Shown piece after piece: positions 1 through 6,326 of a stretch of DNA of 12,082 nucleotides (positions are counted from its first letter, which is position 1; each line of letters opens with the position of its first letter). The DNA is from Verrucomicrobiota bacterium (GTDB lineage: Bacteria; Verrucomicrobiota; Kiritimatiellia; B70-G9). The translations under genes were made by a program, and so were the position numbers. The notes below the pieces were generated by a model that ran no database searches, was not told where the DNA came from, and was given only the letters and a program-made list of their open reading frames with translations. The stretch is from positions 1-12,082 of the forward strand of contig QNAJ01000022.1 in NCBI GenBank assembly GCA_003641465.1, given 5' to 3'.

Positions 1-488
1 AGGAAGGCGAGCGTGATCCAGGCAGTAAGGTGAAAATCGTACGCGGCGGTACGGGCGTAGCGCTGAAAGAAGAACAGGGACGCAGGCAAGCCGCCGGCCA
101 CAACCGCGCAACTCCATGAAGTGTATCGGGATACGAACAGGTAGAGGCCGAGGACCGTCAGCAATGCCGCAGCCACCGAAGTGAGCCGTGCACGGAGGAC
201 CAGTGTTTCGCAGGATGCGGTTTGTGGATCAAGGCCCGAGAAAGCCAGGAGATGAAGCCACGTGACCAGTGGGGGCTTGACAATTCGGGGGCGGCCGTTG
301 AAGGAGGGCAGCAGCCAGGCGGCGGGATCCTTTTTTTCTCCGAAGACTCCGTGAAGGCGAAACCACGTTTCCTGCGATGTGGCCATGGCCACGTTTTCCA
401 TTACCCGTGCGGCATCACGCCGTCCGAGATTCACCAGCAGAGGGGGAAGTGCCACGGCAACCACCACGAGGCAGCCGGCCACTCGCAT
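1..488 (-). CDS. GT39/ArnT-like membrane glycosyltransferase, N-terminal part (cut by window edge)
   Basis: Likely an inner-membrane glycosyltransferase of the PMT/ArnT/GT39 type, which uses polyprenyl-phosphate sugars. Only the first 162 codons are present; the gene continues past the left edge. It starts at ATG 488, with GGAGG at 498-502 on the minus strand 9 nt upstream. A first hydrophobic segment covers residues about 4-21. It is followed by a loop containing RRDAARV (23-29) and then P-R-I-V-KPPL-V-T-W-L-H (67-79), which matches the KPPL..WL signature of this superfamily. Two further hydrophobic segments lie at about 106-144, then R-x-x-A-A-Y-D, resembling the R....D motif before a later helix. 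The usual acidic DE pair of the first periplasmic loop is not obvious here; D25 is the nearest candidate. Donor and acceptor cannot be told. It diverges from the histidinol-phosphatase gene. Confidence 0.72.
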   Translation of the reverse strand, partial: MRVAGCLVVVAVALPPLLVNLGRRDAARVMENVAMATSQETWFRLHGVFGEKKDPAAWLLPSFNGRPRIVKPPLVTWLHLLAFSGLDPQTASCETLVLRARLTSVAAALLTVLGLYLFVSRYTSWSCAVVAGGLPASLFFFQRYARTAAYDFHLTAWITLAF

Positions 489-499
489 CTTGTGATTCC

Positions 500-516
500 T
501 CCGGTCTGATACCGGA
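500..516 (-). promoter_or_regulatory. Hairpin overlapping the ribosome binding site of the GT39 gene
   Basis: A 6-bp perfect inverted repeat (TCCGGT / ACCGGA) with a 5-nt loop. In the minus-strand mRNA, the downstream arm overlaps the first bases of the GGAGG Shine-Dalgarno sequence at 498-502. If it folds, it could partly hide the ribosome binding site. The structure is seen directly; a regulatory role is inferred. Confidence 0.35.
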
Positions 517-532
517 TTTCTCTCGCACCGAT

Positions 533-561
533 TTGACATGTCAAGGCGGTAGCCCTAGATT
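533..561 (+). promoter_or_regulatory. Promoter candidate with perfect 12-bp palindrome over the -35 box
   Basis: TTGACA (533-538), a 17-bp spacer and TAGATT (556-561) form a sigma-70-like promoter for the histidinol-phosphatase gene. The -35 box is half of the perfect palindrome TTGACATGTCAA (533-544), so the minus strand carries a TTGACA facing the GT39 gene as well. Its matching minus-strand -10 (516-521, AGAAAT) is poor. The palindrome could be an operator. The -10 ends only 1 nt before the ATG at 563, so transcription would begin near 567-569. That excludes ATG 563 and leaves ATG 572 nearly leaderless. Confidence 0.5.
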
Positions 562-571
562 CATGCTTCGC

Positions 572-1381
572 ATGAAAGACAACGGCGAAGCTGAAGAATC
601 GATTCTTCCGCCCGATTATCACACCCATACGTTTCTCTGCAAGCATGCCGAGGGTGCACCGGTGGACTACGCGTTTCATGGAGTGCGCAGGCGACTCCCG
701 GCATTAGCAGCCACAGACCACTGCCCAATGCCCGGAGGCTATGATCCCGAGCATCGTATGGGAATCGATTTCTTTCCTGAATATGTGCGACTGGTTGAGA
801 CGGCGCGTGAGGTTTCACCCATTCCGATACTCTTCGGCATAGAAGTGGACTACGTGCCTGAATACGCGGAAGAAGTAAAAGATTGGGTGCAGCAGCAGGG
901 ATTCGACCTCGTTCTGGGATCGGTTCATTTCCTGGACTACTGGGCGTTCGACGATCCGGCGCAGAGGTACCTCTGGGAGTCGGCGGACGTGGCCGGCGTG
1001 TGGAGGCGATATTTCGGCATGATCCGCAGGATGGTTGAGATAGGCTTGTGCACGGTGGTGGCGCATCTCGACCTGCCGAAGAAATTCGGAAGGCGGCCCC
1101 CGCCACGGTTACAGAAGGAAATCGTATTGCCTGTACTGGACGTGATCGCCGACCGGGGCCTGGCGATCGAAATAAATACCTCGGGGCTGTTCCACCCGGT
1201 GGGAGAGATTTATCCATCGCCGGAGATACTGTGTTGGGCGGCAGAAAGGAATATCCCGGTGACCTTCGGCTCTGACGCCCACACGCCGGAAAGAGTCGGT
1301 TCGGCGTTTGATCTGGCGGTGCGTCTGGCGCGTGAATGCGGTCTCAGAGCGATGACTATCGAGCCGTCACGCAGGTCCTGA
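572..1381 (+). CDS. hisK: PHP-family histidinol-phosphatase (HisJ/HisK type)
   Basis: Probable cytoplasmic metal-dependent phosphatase that converts L-histidinol phosphate to L-histidinol in histidine biosynthesis. The 269-residue product has the full set of PHP metal-ligand motifs in order: D-Y-HTH-T (15-20), T-D-H (48-50), G-I-E-V-D-Y (89-94), G-S-V-H-F-L (116-121), A-H-L-D (164-167), E-I-N-T-S-G (200-205) and S-D-A-H (234-237). The length and the EVDY and SVHFL blocks fit the HisJ subfamily (about 260-270 aa). The frame is open further upstream, to 377, but that part runs antisense through the GT39 gene. ATG 563 and ATG 572 are both possible starts and neither has a good ribosome binding site; 572 is preferred from the promoter position. 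No other his gene is in view. Another PHP phosphoesterase activity remains possible. Confidence 0.8.
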   Translation: MKDNGEAEESILPPDYHTHTFLCKHAEGAPVDYAFHGVRRRLPALAATDHCPMPGGYDPEHRMGIDFFPEYVRLVETAREVSPIPILFGIEVDYVPEYAEEVKDWVQQQGFDLVLGSVHFLDYWAFDDPAQRYLWESADVAGVWRRYFGMIRRMVEIGLCTVVAHLDLPKKFGRRPPPRLQKEIVLPVLDVIADRGLAIEINTSGLFHPVGEIYPSPEILCWAAERNIPVTFGSDAHTPERVGSAFDLAVRLARECGLRAMTIEPSRRS

Positions 1382-1385
1382 CCCA

Positions 1386-1736
1386 TGGTGGAGGCGGGGG
1401 GAGTCGAACCCCCGTCCGCACAGGGTCCATCCCGGCTTCTACGCGCGTAGTCCGTCTATTCATTCTCGCCGCCCGCTCGCCGACGGACAGGCTCCCGAGC
1501 AGCCAGCACCCACGCATGGATCTCGCCGGCATCCGCGGGTGCTCCGGACACCGACCAGCCTGCTGCCGTCGCCCCGATCACCTAGCAGGCGTCAGTGACG
1601 GGACGTCGCGGCATCAAGCCGCGAGAGCCAACTCCTGATTGGCGTTTGTTTTTGGCGCCGGATGATTAACGAGGCCAACCGGCATCCTCGGCGCGCCACC
1701 GGAACTTCAACCTGCACGTCGAATCCGGACGCCCCC
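1386..1736 (-). ncRNA. ssrA: Transfer-messenger RNA (tmRNA), one-piece
   Basis: A 351-nt tmRNA, which with SmpB rescues stalled ribosomes. The 5' end GGGGGCG (1730-1736) pairs over 7 bp with CGCCTCC just before the discriminator A and encoded CCA (1386-1388), with one G-U pair. The conserved 5' block GGATTCGACG follows the acceptor. The PK1-type segment CCGAGG...GGTTGGCCTCG is present, and the 3' T arm GGGGG-TTCGACT-CCCCC is intact. The internal reading frame encodes a tag ending in ALAA. It is in the common single-chain form, not the permuted two-piece form. The 3' end lies 4 bp from the stop of the convergent histidinol-phosphatase gene, and I see no T-run terminator. Downstream pseudoknots are expected but were not folded here. 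Confidence 0.96.
1614..1643 (-). other. tmRNA tag reading frame, peptide ANQELALAA
   Basis: In tmRNA orientation, the resume codon GCC (1641-1643) follows an A-rich run, AAAAACAAAC. This matches the position of the resume codon after the A-rich stretch in E. coli tmRNA. The next codons read A-N-Q-E-L-A-L-A-A and then TGA (1614-1616). The C-terminal LAA is the known ClpXP/protease recognition end. The tag is one residue shorter than E. coli ANDENYALAA. The resume codon is assigned by analogy. Confidence 0.85.
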
Positions 1737-1749
1737 ATCTGGCCGGTAC

Positions 1750-1778
1750 ACGTTAGCCCAGATTAATGGGGAAGTAAA
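1750..1778 (-). promoter_or_regulatory. Candidate ssrA promoter
   Basis: On the minus strand, TTTACT (1773-1778) and TAACGT (1750-1755) are separated by 17 bp. Transcription would start a few bases before the mature 5' end at 1736. Both boxes are weak matches. The remaining bases between ssrA and the repeat-protein stop at 1801 hold nothing else I can identify. Confidence 0.3.
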
Positions 1779-1800
1779 GGGGCGGTATGGAAAGATCGGA

Positions 1801-2970
1801 TCACTCCGGCGGTCTTCCTGCGGCCATTTCGAGTGCCAGAAGGGAGTAGGCCGTCACGAGGACCGGATCAGACTCCCACCACCGCCCGGACTTTTCGTTG
1901 ACCCAGTAGCCCAGCCCGCCGTCGGCTTCGATCTTCTGAAGGGATACCAGCCGTCTCGCCAGCTCCGTACGCCAGTTGATGGTAGTACCGTCCTGAAGCG
2001 GTATCGAACTGCGCCCCAGTACGCTGAGACACTTCGCCAGGACGTTATAGAAATAGAAGAGCCCATCGGCGCCCATGCCGGGATTCTCATCAAGTGTCCA
2101 GTGTCGGCAGGCCCAATCGAACGCTGACCTTACCCTCGGATCGTTGCGGTCCACTTCGGCGTAGATCAGGCTGAGGAGTCCGGCATACGTCATGGAGCCA
2201 TATGTCCGGAAACGGATTACCCCGTTGGTGTCCGTATAGGTACCCGCCTGACTCTTGTCGGGCCGATAAATGAAACCGCCAAGTTCGTCGGAATCACCTC
2301 CGGCCCAAGGGAGATCATTGAACTGCGGAAGATTCTGAACGCGAGCCAGGAACCGGCGCGCTGCTTTCCAGTTGAGATCAGCGCGCTGGCCTCTCCGACG
2401 CATATCCTCAGCGGATTCAGTCAGCCGCATCGCTTCGTAGGCGATATAGGAATTGGAGAGGTCAGCATACGCACGATCCGTACTGGCGTCATATCCCATT
2501 CCGCCATAGTAAATGTCATCGCCGAGGTGCTGTGACCGGGCGAGGAAACGGCGCGCTTTGAGCACCAGCGGGAGGACATCCTTCTGACCCGACTCGAATA
2601 ATGCAATCATGCATAATGCCGTGTTGTAATTCTTGAGGCCCCCGCCCCGTCTTTTCTGCTTTGGTTCCCGGTAGATACCCCCATCGGGACGGGCACAGCT
2701 TCGAATGTAGTTCACCGCGGCGGCGACGGTTTTATCCGCCGGCAGTCCGCTGCGGATAATGGCCCACAGGGGCAGAGCCGTCAGGGCAGGATAATCGGGA
2801 TTTGACCAGTAGCCTGCAGGCGACTGATGGGCAACCAGCCATTTGACGGCCCGTCTGATAGCAGCATCCGTCTCGCGTTGCAGCGACGGATCGAGTGCGG
2901 GGCGGGCCTGGGGCAACTGCATGAGGAACGGGAACATCGCGGGAACCAGGAAAGCTATCAAGTAGCGCAT
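1801..2970 (-). CDS. Secreted protein with prenyltransferase/squalene-oxidase-type alpha-alpha repeats
   Basis: Exported protein of unknown function, 389 aa. Start ATG 2970 has a strong upstream GGAGGAAAGAT. The frame is open further upstream, but only across tRNA-Arg. Residues 1 to about 24 look like a Sec signal peptide: basic R2, then a hydrophobic stretch. The rest is about six helical repeats of the terpene-cyclase/prenyltransferase toroid type, each with an 'A-x-x-W/F-L-x-x-x-Q' helix, a GG/GY turn and a 'T-A-L-x-x-x-A-L' helix (about 40-75, 85-128, 138-183, 203-270, 283-318, 336-385). Notable blocks are Y-G-S-M-T-Y-A-G-L (257-265), L-D-E-N-P-G-M-G (293-300) and W-W-E-S-D-P-x-L-V-T-A-Y (364-375). 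No DxDD cyclase motif is seen, and the export signal argues against a cytoplasmic or membrane cyclase. From memory, similar proteins are common in Planctomycetes and relatives. The start lies 22 bp after tRNA-Arg on the same strand. Confidence 0.8.
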   Translation of the reverse strand: MRYLIAFLVPAMFPFLMQLPQARPALDPSLQRETDAAIRRAVKWLVAHQSPAGYWSNPDYPALTALPLWAIIRSGLPADKTVAAAVNYIRSCARPDGGIYREPKQKRRGGGLKNYNTALCMIALFESGQKDVLPLVLKARRFLARSQHLGDDIYYGGMGYDASTDRAYADLSNSYIAYEAMRLTESAEDMRRRGQRADLNWKAARRFLARVQNLPQFNDLPWAGGDSDELGGFIYRPDKSQAGTYTDTNGVIRFRTYGSMTYAGLLSLIYAEVDRNDPRVRSAFDWACRHWTLDENPGMGADGLFYFYNVLAKCLSVLGRSSIPLQDGTTINWRTELARRLVSLQKIEADGGLGYWVNEKSGRWWESDPVLVTAYSLLALEMAAGRPPE

Positions 2971-2992
2971 ATCTTTCCTCCGGAGTCGGATA

Positions 2993-3069
2993 TGGCGTAC
3001 CCGGCAGGACTCGAACCTGCAACCTTCTGATCCGTAGTCAGATGCTCTGTCCAATTGAGCTACGGGTAC
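2993..3069 (-). tRNA. tRNA-Arg (anticodon ACG)
   Basis: A 77-nt tRNA. Acceptor stem GTACCCG / CGGGTAC (7 bp) is followed by discriminator G and an encoded CCA (2993-2995). The D arm starts GCTCAATTGG. The anticodon stem TCTGA/TCAGA encloses loop CTACGGA, giving anticodon ACG, normally deaminated to ICG to read CGU, CGC and CGA. The T arm GCAGG-TTCGAGT-CCTGC is intact. It lies between suhB and the repeat-protein gene, all on the minus strand. Confidence 0.97.
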
Positions 3070-3090
3070 GCCGGACTGTGTTCTGGTGAA

Positions 3091-3118
3091 AGATTATCCT
3101 CCGACCTGTTCAAGTCAA
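3091..3118 (-). promoter_or_regulatory. Candidate tRNA-Arg promoter
   Basis: On the minus strand, TTGACT (3113-3118) is followed by GATAAT (3093-3098) with a short 14-bp spacer, or by TAATCT (3091-3096) with a 16-bp spacer. The predicted start is about 15 nt before the tRNA. A 6-bp hairpin (3120-3137, GTCCAC/GTGGGC with a 6-nt loop) lies just upstream, after the suhB stop. It lacks a T-run, so it is at best a weak terminator for suhB. Confidence 0.4.
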
Positions 3119-3156
3119 GGCCCACTGCCGCGTGGACGTCCGGTCAGATGATGTGC

Positions 3157-3972
3157 TCAAGTGAACTCAACGTACGGTCGGATGAGAGAGAGAAGCTCAT
3201 CATGTATGTGGGAATTCGCGCAGATATAGAAGCAGCGCAGGCGGTCGTACTGGTGCACGGTTGTGGTCTTAGCTCCGGCGCGCCGGGCGATGAGTCCGGC
3301 GGCGGCGACGTCCCAGAGGTAGATGCTCGATTCGACATAAGCATCTGCTCGGCCGCAGGCCACATGACAGATATCAAGGGCTGCTGCGCCCATTATTCTC
3401 ACTTTTCGCGTGTTCAGAGCCAGGGCCTTCAGCAGGGTGAAGGGGCGATCGTCGTTCCGGTTTACATGTTTCGATAACCCCGTCAGTGCCAGAGCTCGAT
3501 TGAGCGAATCTGTGGTGGAAGGGTGTATCGGCGATCCGTTGAGGGTTGCAGGACCGTGGATATGAGCAGCGTAGAGCTCTTCGAGGGGAGGAACGTACAC
3601 AGCTCCGGCAACAACGGTCTCGCCAACTGCTACTGCCACGGAGCTGCACCATAGCGGCAAGCCGTGGAGGAAGTTGAGCGTGCCGTCAATCGGATCAATA
3701 ATCCATGTCGGGCGGTCACCTGAATGAGGAGCTTGCTGCAACGTCTCTTCTCCCAGAATGAAGTGGTCCGGGAATCTTGACCGGATAATTCTTTCGGCCT
3801 GCAGTTGGCTTTCCCTGTCCAGCACGAGTTTGACGTCGTGTGCATGTTCCTCCAGGATTTCGTCTCGGCGGTGCGCCTGTGACTGGGCGTGCCGCCCGGC
3901 CGCCCGCACGGCCGAGCAGGCGCAATCCAGGAAATCCCTCAAAACCACCTCGTCTGGAAGAGACGCTGTCAT
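3157..3972 (-). CDS. suhB: Inositol-1-monophosphatase family protein (SuhB-like)
   Basis: Mg-dependent phosphatase of the IMPase superfamily, which hydrolyses inositol phosphates or similar sugar phosphates. SuhB homologues can also bind the transcription machinery. Counting from ATG 3972 the product is 271 aa, the usual size. Metal-site motifs are L-G-E-E (73-76), W-I-I-D-P-I-D-G-T (90-98) and W-D-V-A-A-A (220-225), so all expected carboxylates are present. A longer form could begin at TTG 3993 (278 aa). Neither start has a clear ribosome binding site, and the ATG is preferred because the first helix, A-V-R-A-A-G-R-H, is already covered. The gene diverges from the cobalamin adenosyltransferase gene. 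Substrate cannot be read from sequence; related activities include fructose-bisphosphatase and PAP phosphatase, which usually show longer or different signatures. Confidence 0.88.
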   Translation of the reverse strand: MTASLPDEVVLRDFLDCACSAVRAAGRHAQSQAHRRDEILEEHAHDVKLVLDRESQLQAERIIRSRFPDHFILGEETLQQAPHSGDRPTWIIDPIDGTLNFLHGLPLWCSSVAVAVGETVVAGAVYVPPLEELYAAHIHGPATLNGSPIHPSTTDSLNRALALTGLSKHVNRNDDRPFTLLKALALNTRKVRIMGAAALDICHVACGRADAYVESSIYLWDVAAAGLIARRAGAKTTTVHQYDRLRCFYICANSHIHDELLSLIRPYVEFT

Positions 3973-4129
3973 CGGATCGTCAGGATACCGCAAGCCTGAT
4001 AGATAACAAGCCGGGTAAGCATGCCCGGAGCGGAATCCTGGCAGGCCGAAAATTAAATGCTTGTTTTCTTGTGCATTTGTGACAAATTAGGCGGGCTTGC
4101 TGACCGCTGGAGAAATGAGGTCGGGAAAA
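3973..4129. promoter_or_regulatory. Divergent intergenic region, suhB / cobalamin adenosyltransferase
   Basis: The gap holds an AT-rich block (about 4049-4089) that stands out from the GC-rich surroundings, and a small inverted repeat CCGGG...CCCGG (4011-4028). Divergent promoters are likely in the AT-rich part, but no -35/-10 pair is convincing on either strand. I do not see the B12-box or arms of a cobalamin riboswitch ahead of the adenosyltransferase gene. Confidence 0.35.
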
Positions 4130-4645
4130 ATGAGAGTGGCTACCGGTAAAGGAGACGATGGCAAGACCCGATTTGGGGGTAGGGAATACTTCAAGGACGA
4201 CCTGCTTATCGAAGCCTTGGGGCAGCTCGATGAGCTGGTATCTGCCTTGGGCATGGTCTACCTGTATGAGCCCCATTGGGATATGCGTGCAGAAATCCGT
4301 GAAATTCAGGATCGGCTCCTGATGTGTGCCCGCTGGCTGTGTGCCACGGCTTGCGGCGATGAGACCGACAGTGGGGAGCTTACAGCCTTTCTGGAGGAGC
4401 TGACCAGGAAGTGTGAGCGACTGGAGCAGGAACTGCATCTTGAGCCGCGGCAGGTGCTGCCGGGAGAGAACATGAGCTCGACCTATCTGGATCACGCCCG
4501 GGTTGTCGCCAGGCGGTGTGAACGGCGACTGGTGAGCTTGAAGCGAGATGGAGAAGTCGATCCGGACGTGGTGCTCAAAGTGGCCAACCGGCTTTCGGAC
4601 TACCTTTGGCTGCTCGCGCGCCGGGCGGACCTTCAGGTCCACTGA
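4130..4645 (+). CDS. Cob(I)alamin adenosyltransferase, PduO type
   Basis: Transfers the adenosyl group of ATP to cob(I)alamin, making adenosylcobalamin. The product is 171 aa from ATG 4130, chosen because GAGG (4117-4120) lies 9 nt upstream and the ATP loop follows at once, as in the family. The frame extends to TTG 4097 and ATG 4115, which fit less well. Motifs: A-T-G-K-G-D-D-G (4-11), A-L-G-Q-L-D-E-L-V-S-A-L-G (29-41), D-H-A-R-V-V-A-R-R-C-E-R-R (121-133) and N-R-L-S-D-Y-L-W-L-L-A-R (153-164). These hold the Arg, Glu and Asp residues known to contact ATP and corrin. Usual T-R-T-G is replaced by A-T-G-K-G, and G-L-G-G by R-F-G-G. The C-terminus is short, without a PduO_C domain. It converges with the phosphodiesterase gene, 1 bp away. 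Confidence 0.88.
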   Translation: MRVATGKGDDGKTRFGGREYFKDDLLIEALGQLDELVSALGMVYLYEPHWDMRAEIREIQDRLLMCARWLCATACGDETDSGELTAFLEELTRKCERLEQELHLEPRQVLPGENMSSTYLDHARVVARRCERRLVSLKRDGEVDPDVVLKVANRLSDYLWLLARRADLQVH

Positions 4646-4646
4646 C

Positions 4647-5438
4647 CTATCCTGATGGTTGCGCCTGCACAGGGAGCGCAAAGCGCCGACACAGTCTCCG
4701 GACGTAGTCAGGATAGTCGGTGAAGAGCCCGTCAGCGAGGGCGGCTGCGGCTGAGGCAACGTCACGAGGAGTGTTCACCGTAAAGACAAATACTTGAATT
4801 CCGACGTCGTGCGCTTCGGCCACCAGCTTCGGTGAGCAGAGCTCCAGCGGCAGGTGCAGTGACCGCGCACACATAGAACGTGCCAGGGCAAGAGCCCTCG
4901 GGGGCCTTCTTGCAGCGAGGCATCCCACAGGAATGTCAGGGTTCGACAGGTGAAAGGCCGCGAGTTGACGCAGGTGGAAGGAAGATATCAGCACGCGCTG
5001 TTCGCGGACCAGATTGCGACAGCAGTCGCTGAGAAGGCGCCTCAGAACGGGAAAGAGGGAGGGATCCTTAACTTCTATGTTGAGCAGTACGCCGTGCTTG
5101 TCGGCGAGCGCCTGCGCTACTTCCTCCAGAAACGGTATGTGGTACCCGTTCCCGACATCCATAGACCGGAGAGTGGCAAGCAGTGAAGGGCGGCGGTCGG
5201 GCGCCCAGTGTGAGGCCACCTTACGAGGGGCATCGTGCAGCACGAGAACACGGCCTTCCACAGGGTGAATGTCAATCTCCACTCCGTCGGCCCCCATCTC
5301 CAGCGCCAGTCTCACAGCAGCCACTGTGTTTTCGGGCAGATAGCCGCTGGCGCCCCGGTGAGCGAAGATGCGGGGTTGCCATGGGCCAGATGAGTGGTAT
5401 AGGTCGGGCGATAGTCTTGCGTCCGGTACATTGATCAT
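4647..5438 (-). CDS. Glycerophosphodiester phosphodiesterase (UgpQ/GlpQ family)
   Basis: Hydrolyses glycerophosphodiesters, from phospholipid headgroup turnover, to glycerol-3-phosphate and an alcohol. The product is 263 aa. The GDPD TIM-barrel signatures are complete: A-H-R-G-A-S-G (26-32), P-E-N-T (35-38), G-V-E-I-D-I (52-57), L-H-D (67-69), I-E-V-K (121-124), V-F-T-V-N (218-222) and D-G-L-F-T-D-Y-P (236-243). Catalytic histidines would be H27 and H68, with E54 and D56 as metal ligands. There is no signal peptide, so a cytoplasmic UgpQ-like form is likelier than a secreted GlpQ. The ATG at 5438 has no clear ribosome binding site. It diverges from the SAM hydrolase gene across 54 bp. Confidence 0.92.
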   Translation of the reverse strand: MINVPDARLSPDLYHSSGPWQPRIFAHRGASGYLPENTVAAVRLALEMGADGVEIDIHPVEGRVLVLHDAPRKVASHWAPDRRPSLLATLRSMDVGNGYHIPFLEEVAQALADKHGVLLNIEVKDPSLFPVLRRLLSDCCRNLVREQRVLISSFHLRQLAAFHLSNPDIPVGCLAARRPPRALALARSMCARSLHLPLELCSPKLVAEAHDVGIQVFVFTVNTPRDVASAAAALADGLFTDYPDYVRRLCRRFALPVQAQPSG

Positions 5439-5492
5439 ATTGCATATAGTACCGCGCCGCGGTTCAGGATTGAAGGGAGCAGTCAGCTATCC
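5439..5492. promoter_or_regulatory. Divergent intergenic region, phosphodiesterase / SAM hydrolase
   Basis: The plus strand has TATAGT (5445-5450), a good -10 match with no good -35 at 17 bp. The minus strand has TACTAT (5446-5451) with TTCAAT 17 bp upstream, which would start transcription close to the ATG at 5438. A 5-bp inverted repeat ACCGC-gcc-GCGGT (5451-5463) lies beside these boxes and could be an operator. All are tentative. Confidence 0.3.
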
Positions 5493-6326
5493 ATGTCGGG
5501 TGATGCAGATATACGAGCGGGAAAATTAGTCGTCCTGCTTACCGATTTCGGTACGCGGGATGGTTATGTAGCCGCAATGAAGGGGCGGATTCTGATGGAA
5601 TGCCCGGATGCGATAGTCATTGACGCAGCGCATGATGTTCCGCCGCACGACATCCATCACGGGGCCTGGGTTCTGGGGCAGTACTGGAACTGGTTCCCGG
5701 CAGGCACGATTCATGTTGCGGTTGTTGACCCCGGCGTGGGAGGGGCGAGGGACATAGTGGTATGTGTGGCCGACGGGAGGATCATCTTGGCGCCGGACAA
5801 TGGCTTGCTGACTTGGGTCGTGTCGGCTGCATCCCGCGTGCGCACGCTGATTTTGCGACCGGATTTTGTAACCGAAGTTTCGCCCACCTTTCATGGGCGG
5901 GATATTTTCGCAGTGGCTGCCGGGCGATTTGCATCCGGAAGGGTAGAAGTGGACGCCGCGGGTGAGGAGACTTCCAGCATTTATCTGCTTCCGGATACCC
6001 AGCCGAGCCGCAGGGGGAATCAGATTCATGGAAAAGTGATCCATGTTGATCGTTTCGGTAACCTGATCACGAACATCCGCAGTTCAGGCATCGCGACTGC
6101 CCGGCAGGGAATCCGCATCCTGTGCCGTGGATACAAGATAGAACGGATATGCCGGACATATGCCGATGCCTCGCGGGGTGAACTGGTAGCGCTGGTCGGC
6201 TCCAGTGGGATGCTGGAAATTGCGGTGAGGGAAGGCAGTGCAGCGGAGGAGCTTGACGCCGGCTGTGGTGAGGAAGTAATTGTGCAGCTTGCGGGGACGG
6301 AGAAAGGATCGGAGGGGTGTGCATGA
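5493..6326 (+). CDS. SAM hydrolase, adenosine-forming (DUF62 / SAM_adeno_trans family)
   Basis: Member of the S-adenosyl-L-methionine hydroxide adenosyltransferase family, which hydrolyses SAM to adenosine and methionine and is related to fluorinase and chlorinase. The product is 277 aa, the usual size. N-terminal domain motifs are L-L-T-D-F-G-T-R-D-G-Y-V (15-26), V-V-D-P-G-V-G-G-A-R (77-86), A-P-D-N-G-L-L (100-106) and T-F-H-G-R-D-I-F (132-139). The water-activating Asp-Arg-His triad of the hydrolases is intact as D79, R86 and H134, which argues against a halogenase. The C-terminal barrel has H-V-D-R-F-G-N-L-I-T-N-I (184-195) and V-G-S-S-G-x-L-E-I-A-V (about 235-245). A GGGAG-type ribosome binding site lies about 13 nt before the ATG, which is long. 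Its stop overlaps the pgi start (ATGA), so it heads a coupled cluster. Why cells need this activity is not settled. Confidence 0.93.
   Translation: MSGDADIRAGKLVVLLTDFGTRDGYVAAMKGRILMECPDAIVIDAAHDVPPHDIHHGAWVLGQYWNWFPAGTIHVAVVDPGVGGARDIVVCVADGRIILAPDNGLLTWVVSAASRVRTLILRPDFVTEVSPTFHGRDIFAVAAGRFASGRVEVDAAGEETSSIYLLPDTQPSRRGNQIHGKVIHVDRFGNLITNIRSSGIATARQGIRILCRGYKIERICRTYADASRGELVALVGSSGMLEIAVREGSAAEELDAGCGEEVIVQLAGTEKGSEGCA

Noticed and set aside
561..1217. Minus-strand open frame of 218 codons
   Set aside because: It is antisense to the histidinol-phosphatase gene, which has all its motifs; the product is rich in Pro, Arg and Ser, typical of shadow frames in GC-rich DNA.
1336..1638. Plus-strand open frame of 100 codons starting inside the end of the histidinol-phosphatase gene
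   Set aside because: It lies antisense to the tmRNA gene, whose structure explains the sequence; the frame shows no protein family features.
1386..3069. Possible integrated element at the tmRNA or tRNA-Arg gene, both common attachment sites
   Set aside because: Both RNA genes are complete, no integrase or phage gene is present, and I see no repeated copy of either 3' end in the window.
3980..4765. Minus-strand open frame of 261 codons
   Set aside because: It is antisense to the cobalamin adenosyltransferase gene, runs into the phosphodiesterase gene in another frame, and has no recognisable domain.
5493..6326. SAM-dependent halogenase (fluorinase/chlorinase) instead of hydrolase
   Set aside because: The Asp-Arg-His triad of the hydrolase group is intact (D79, R86, H134), and there are no halogenation-associated neighbours.
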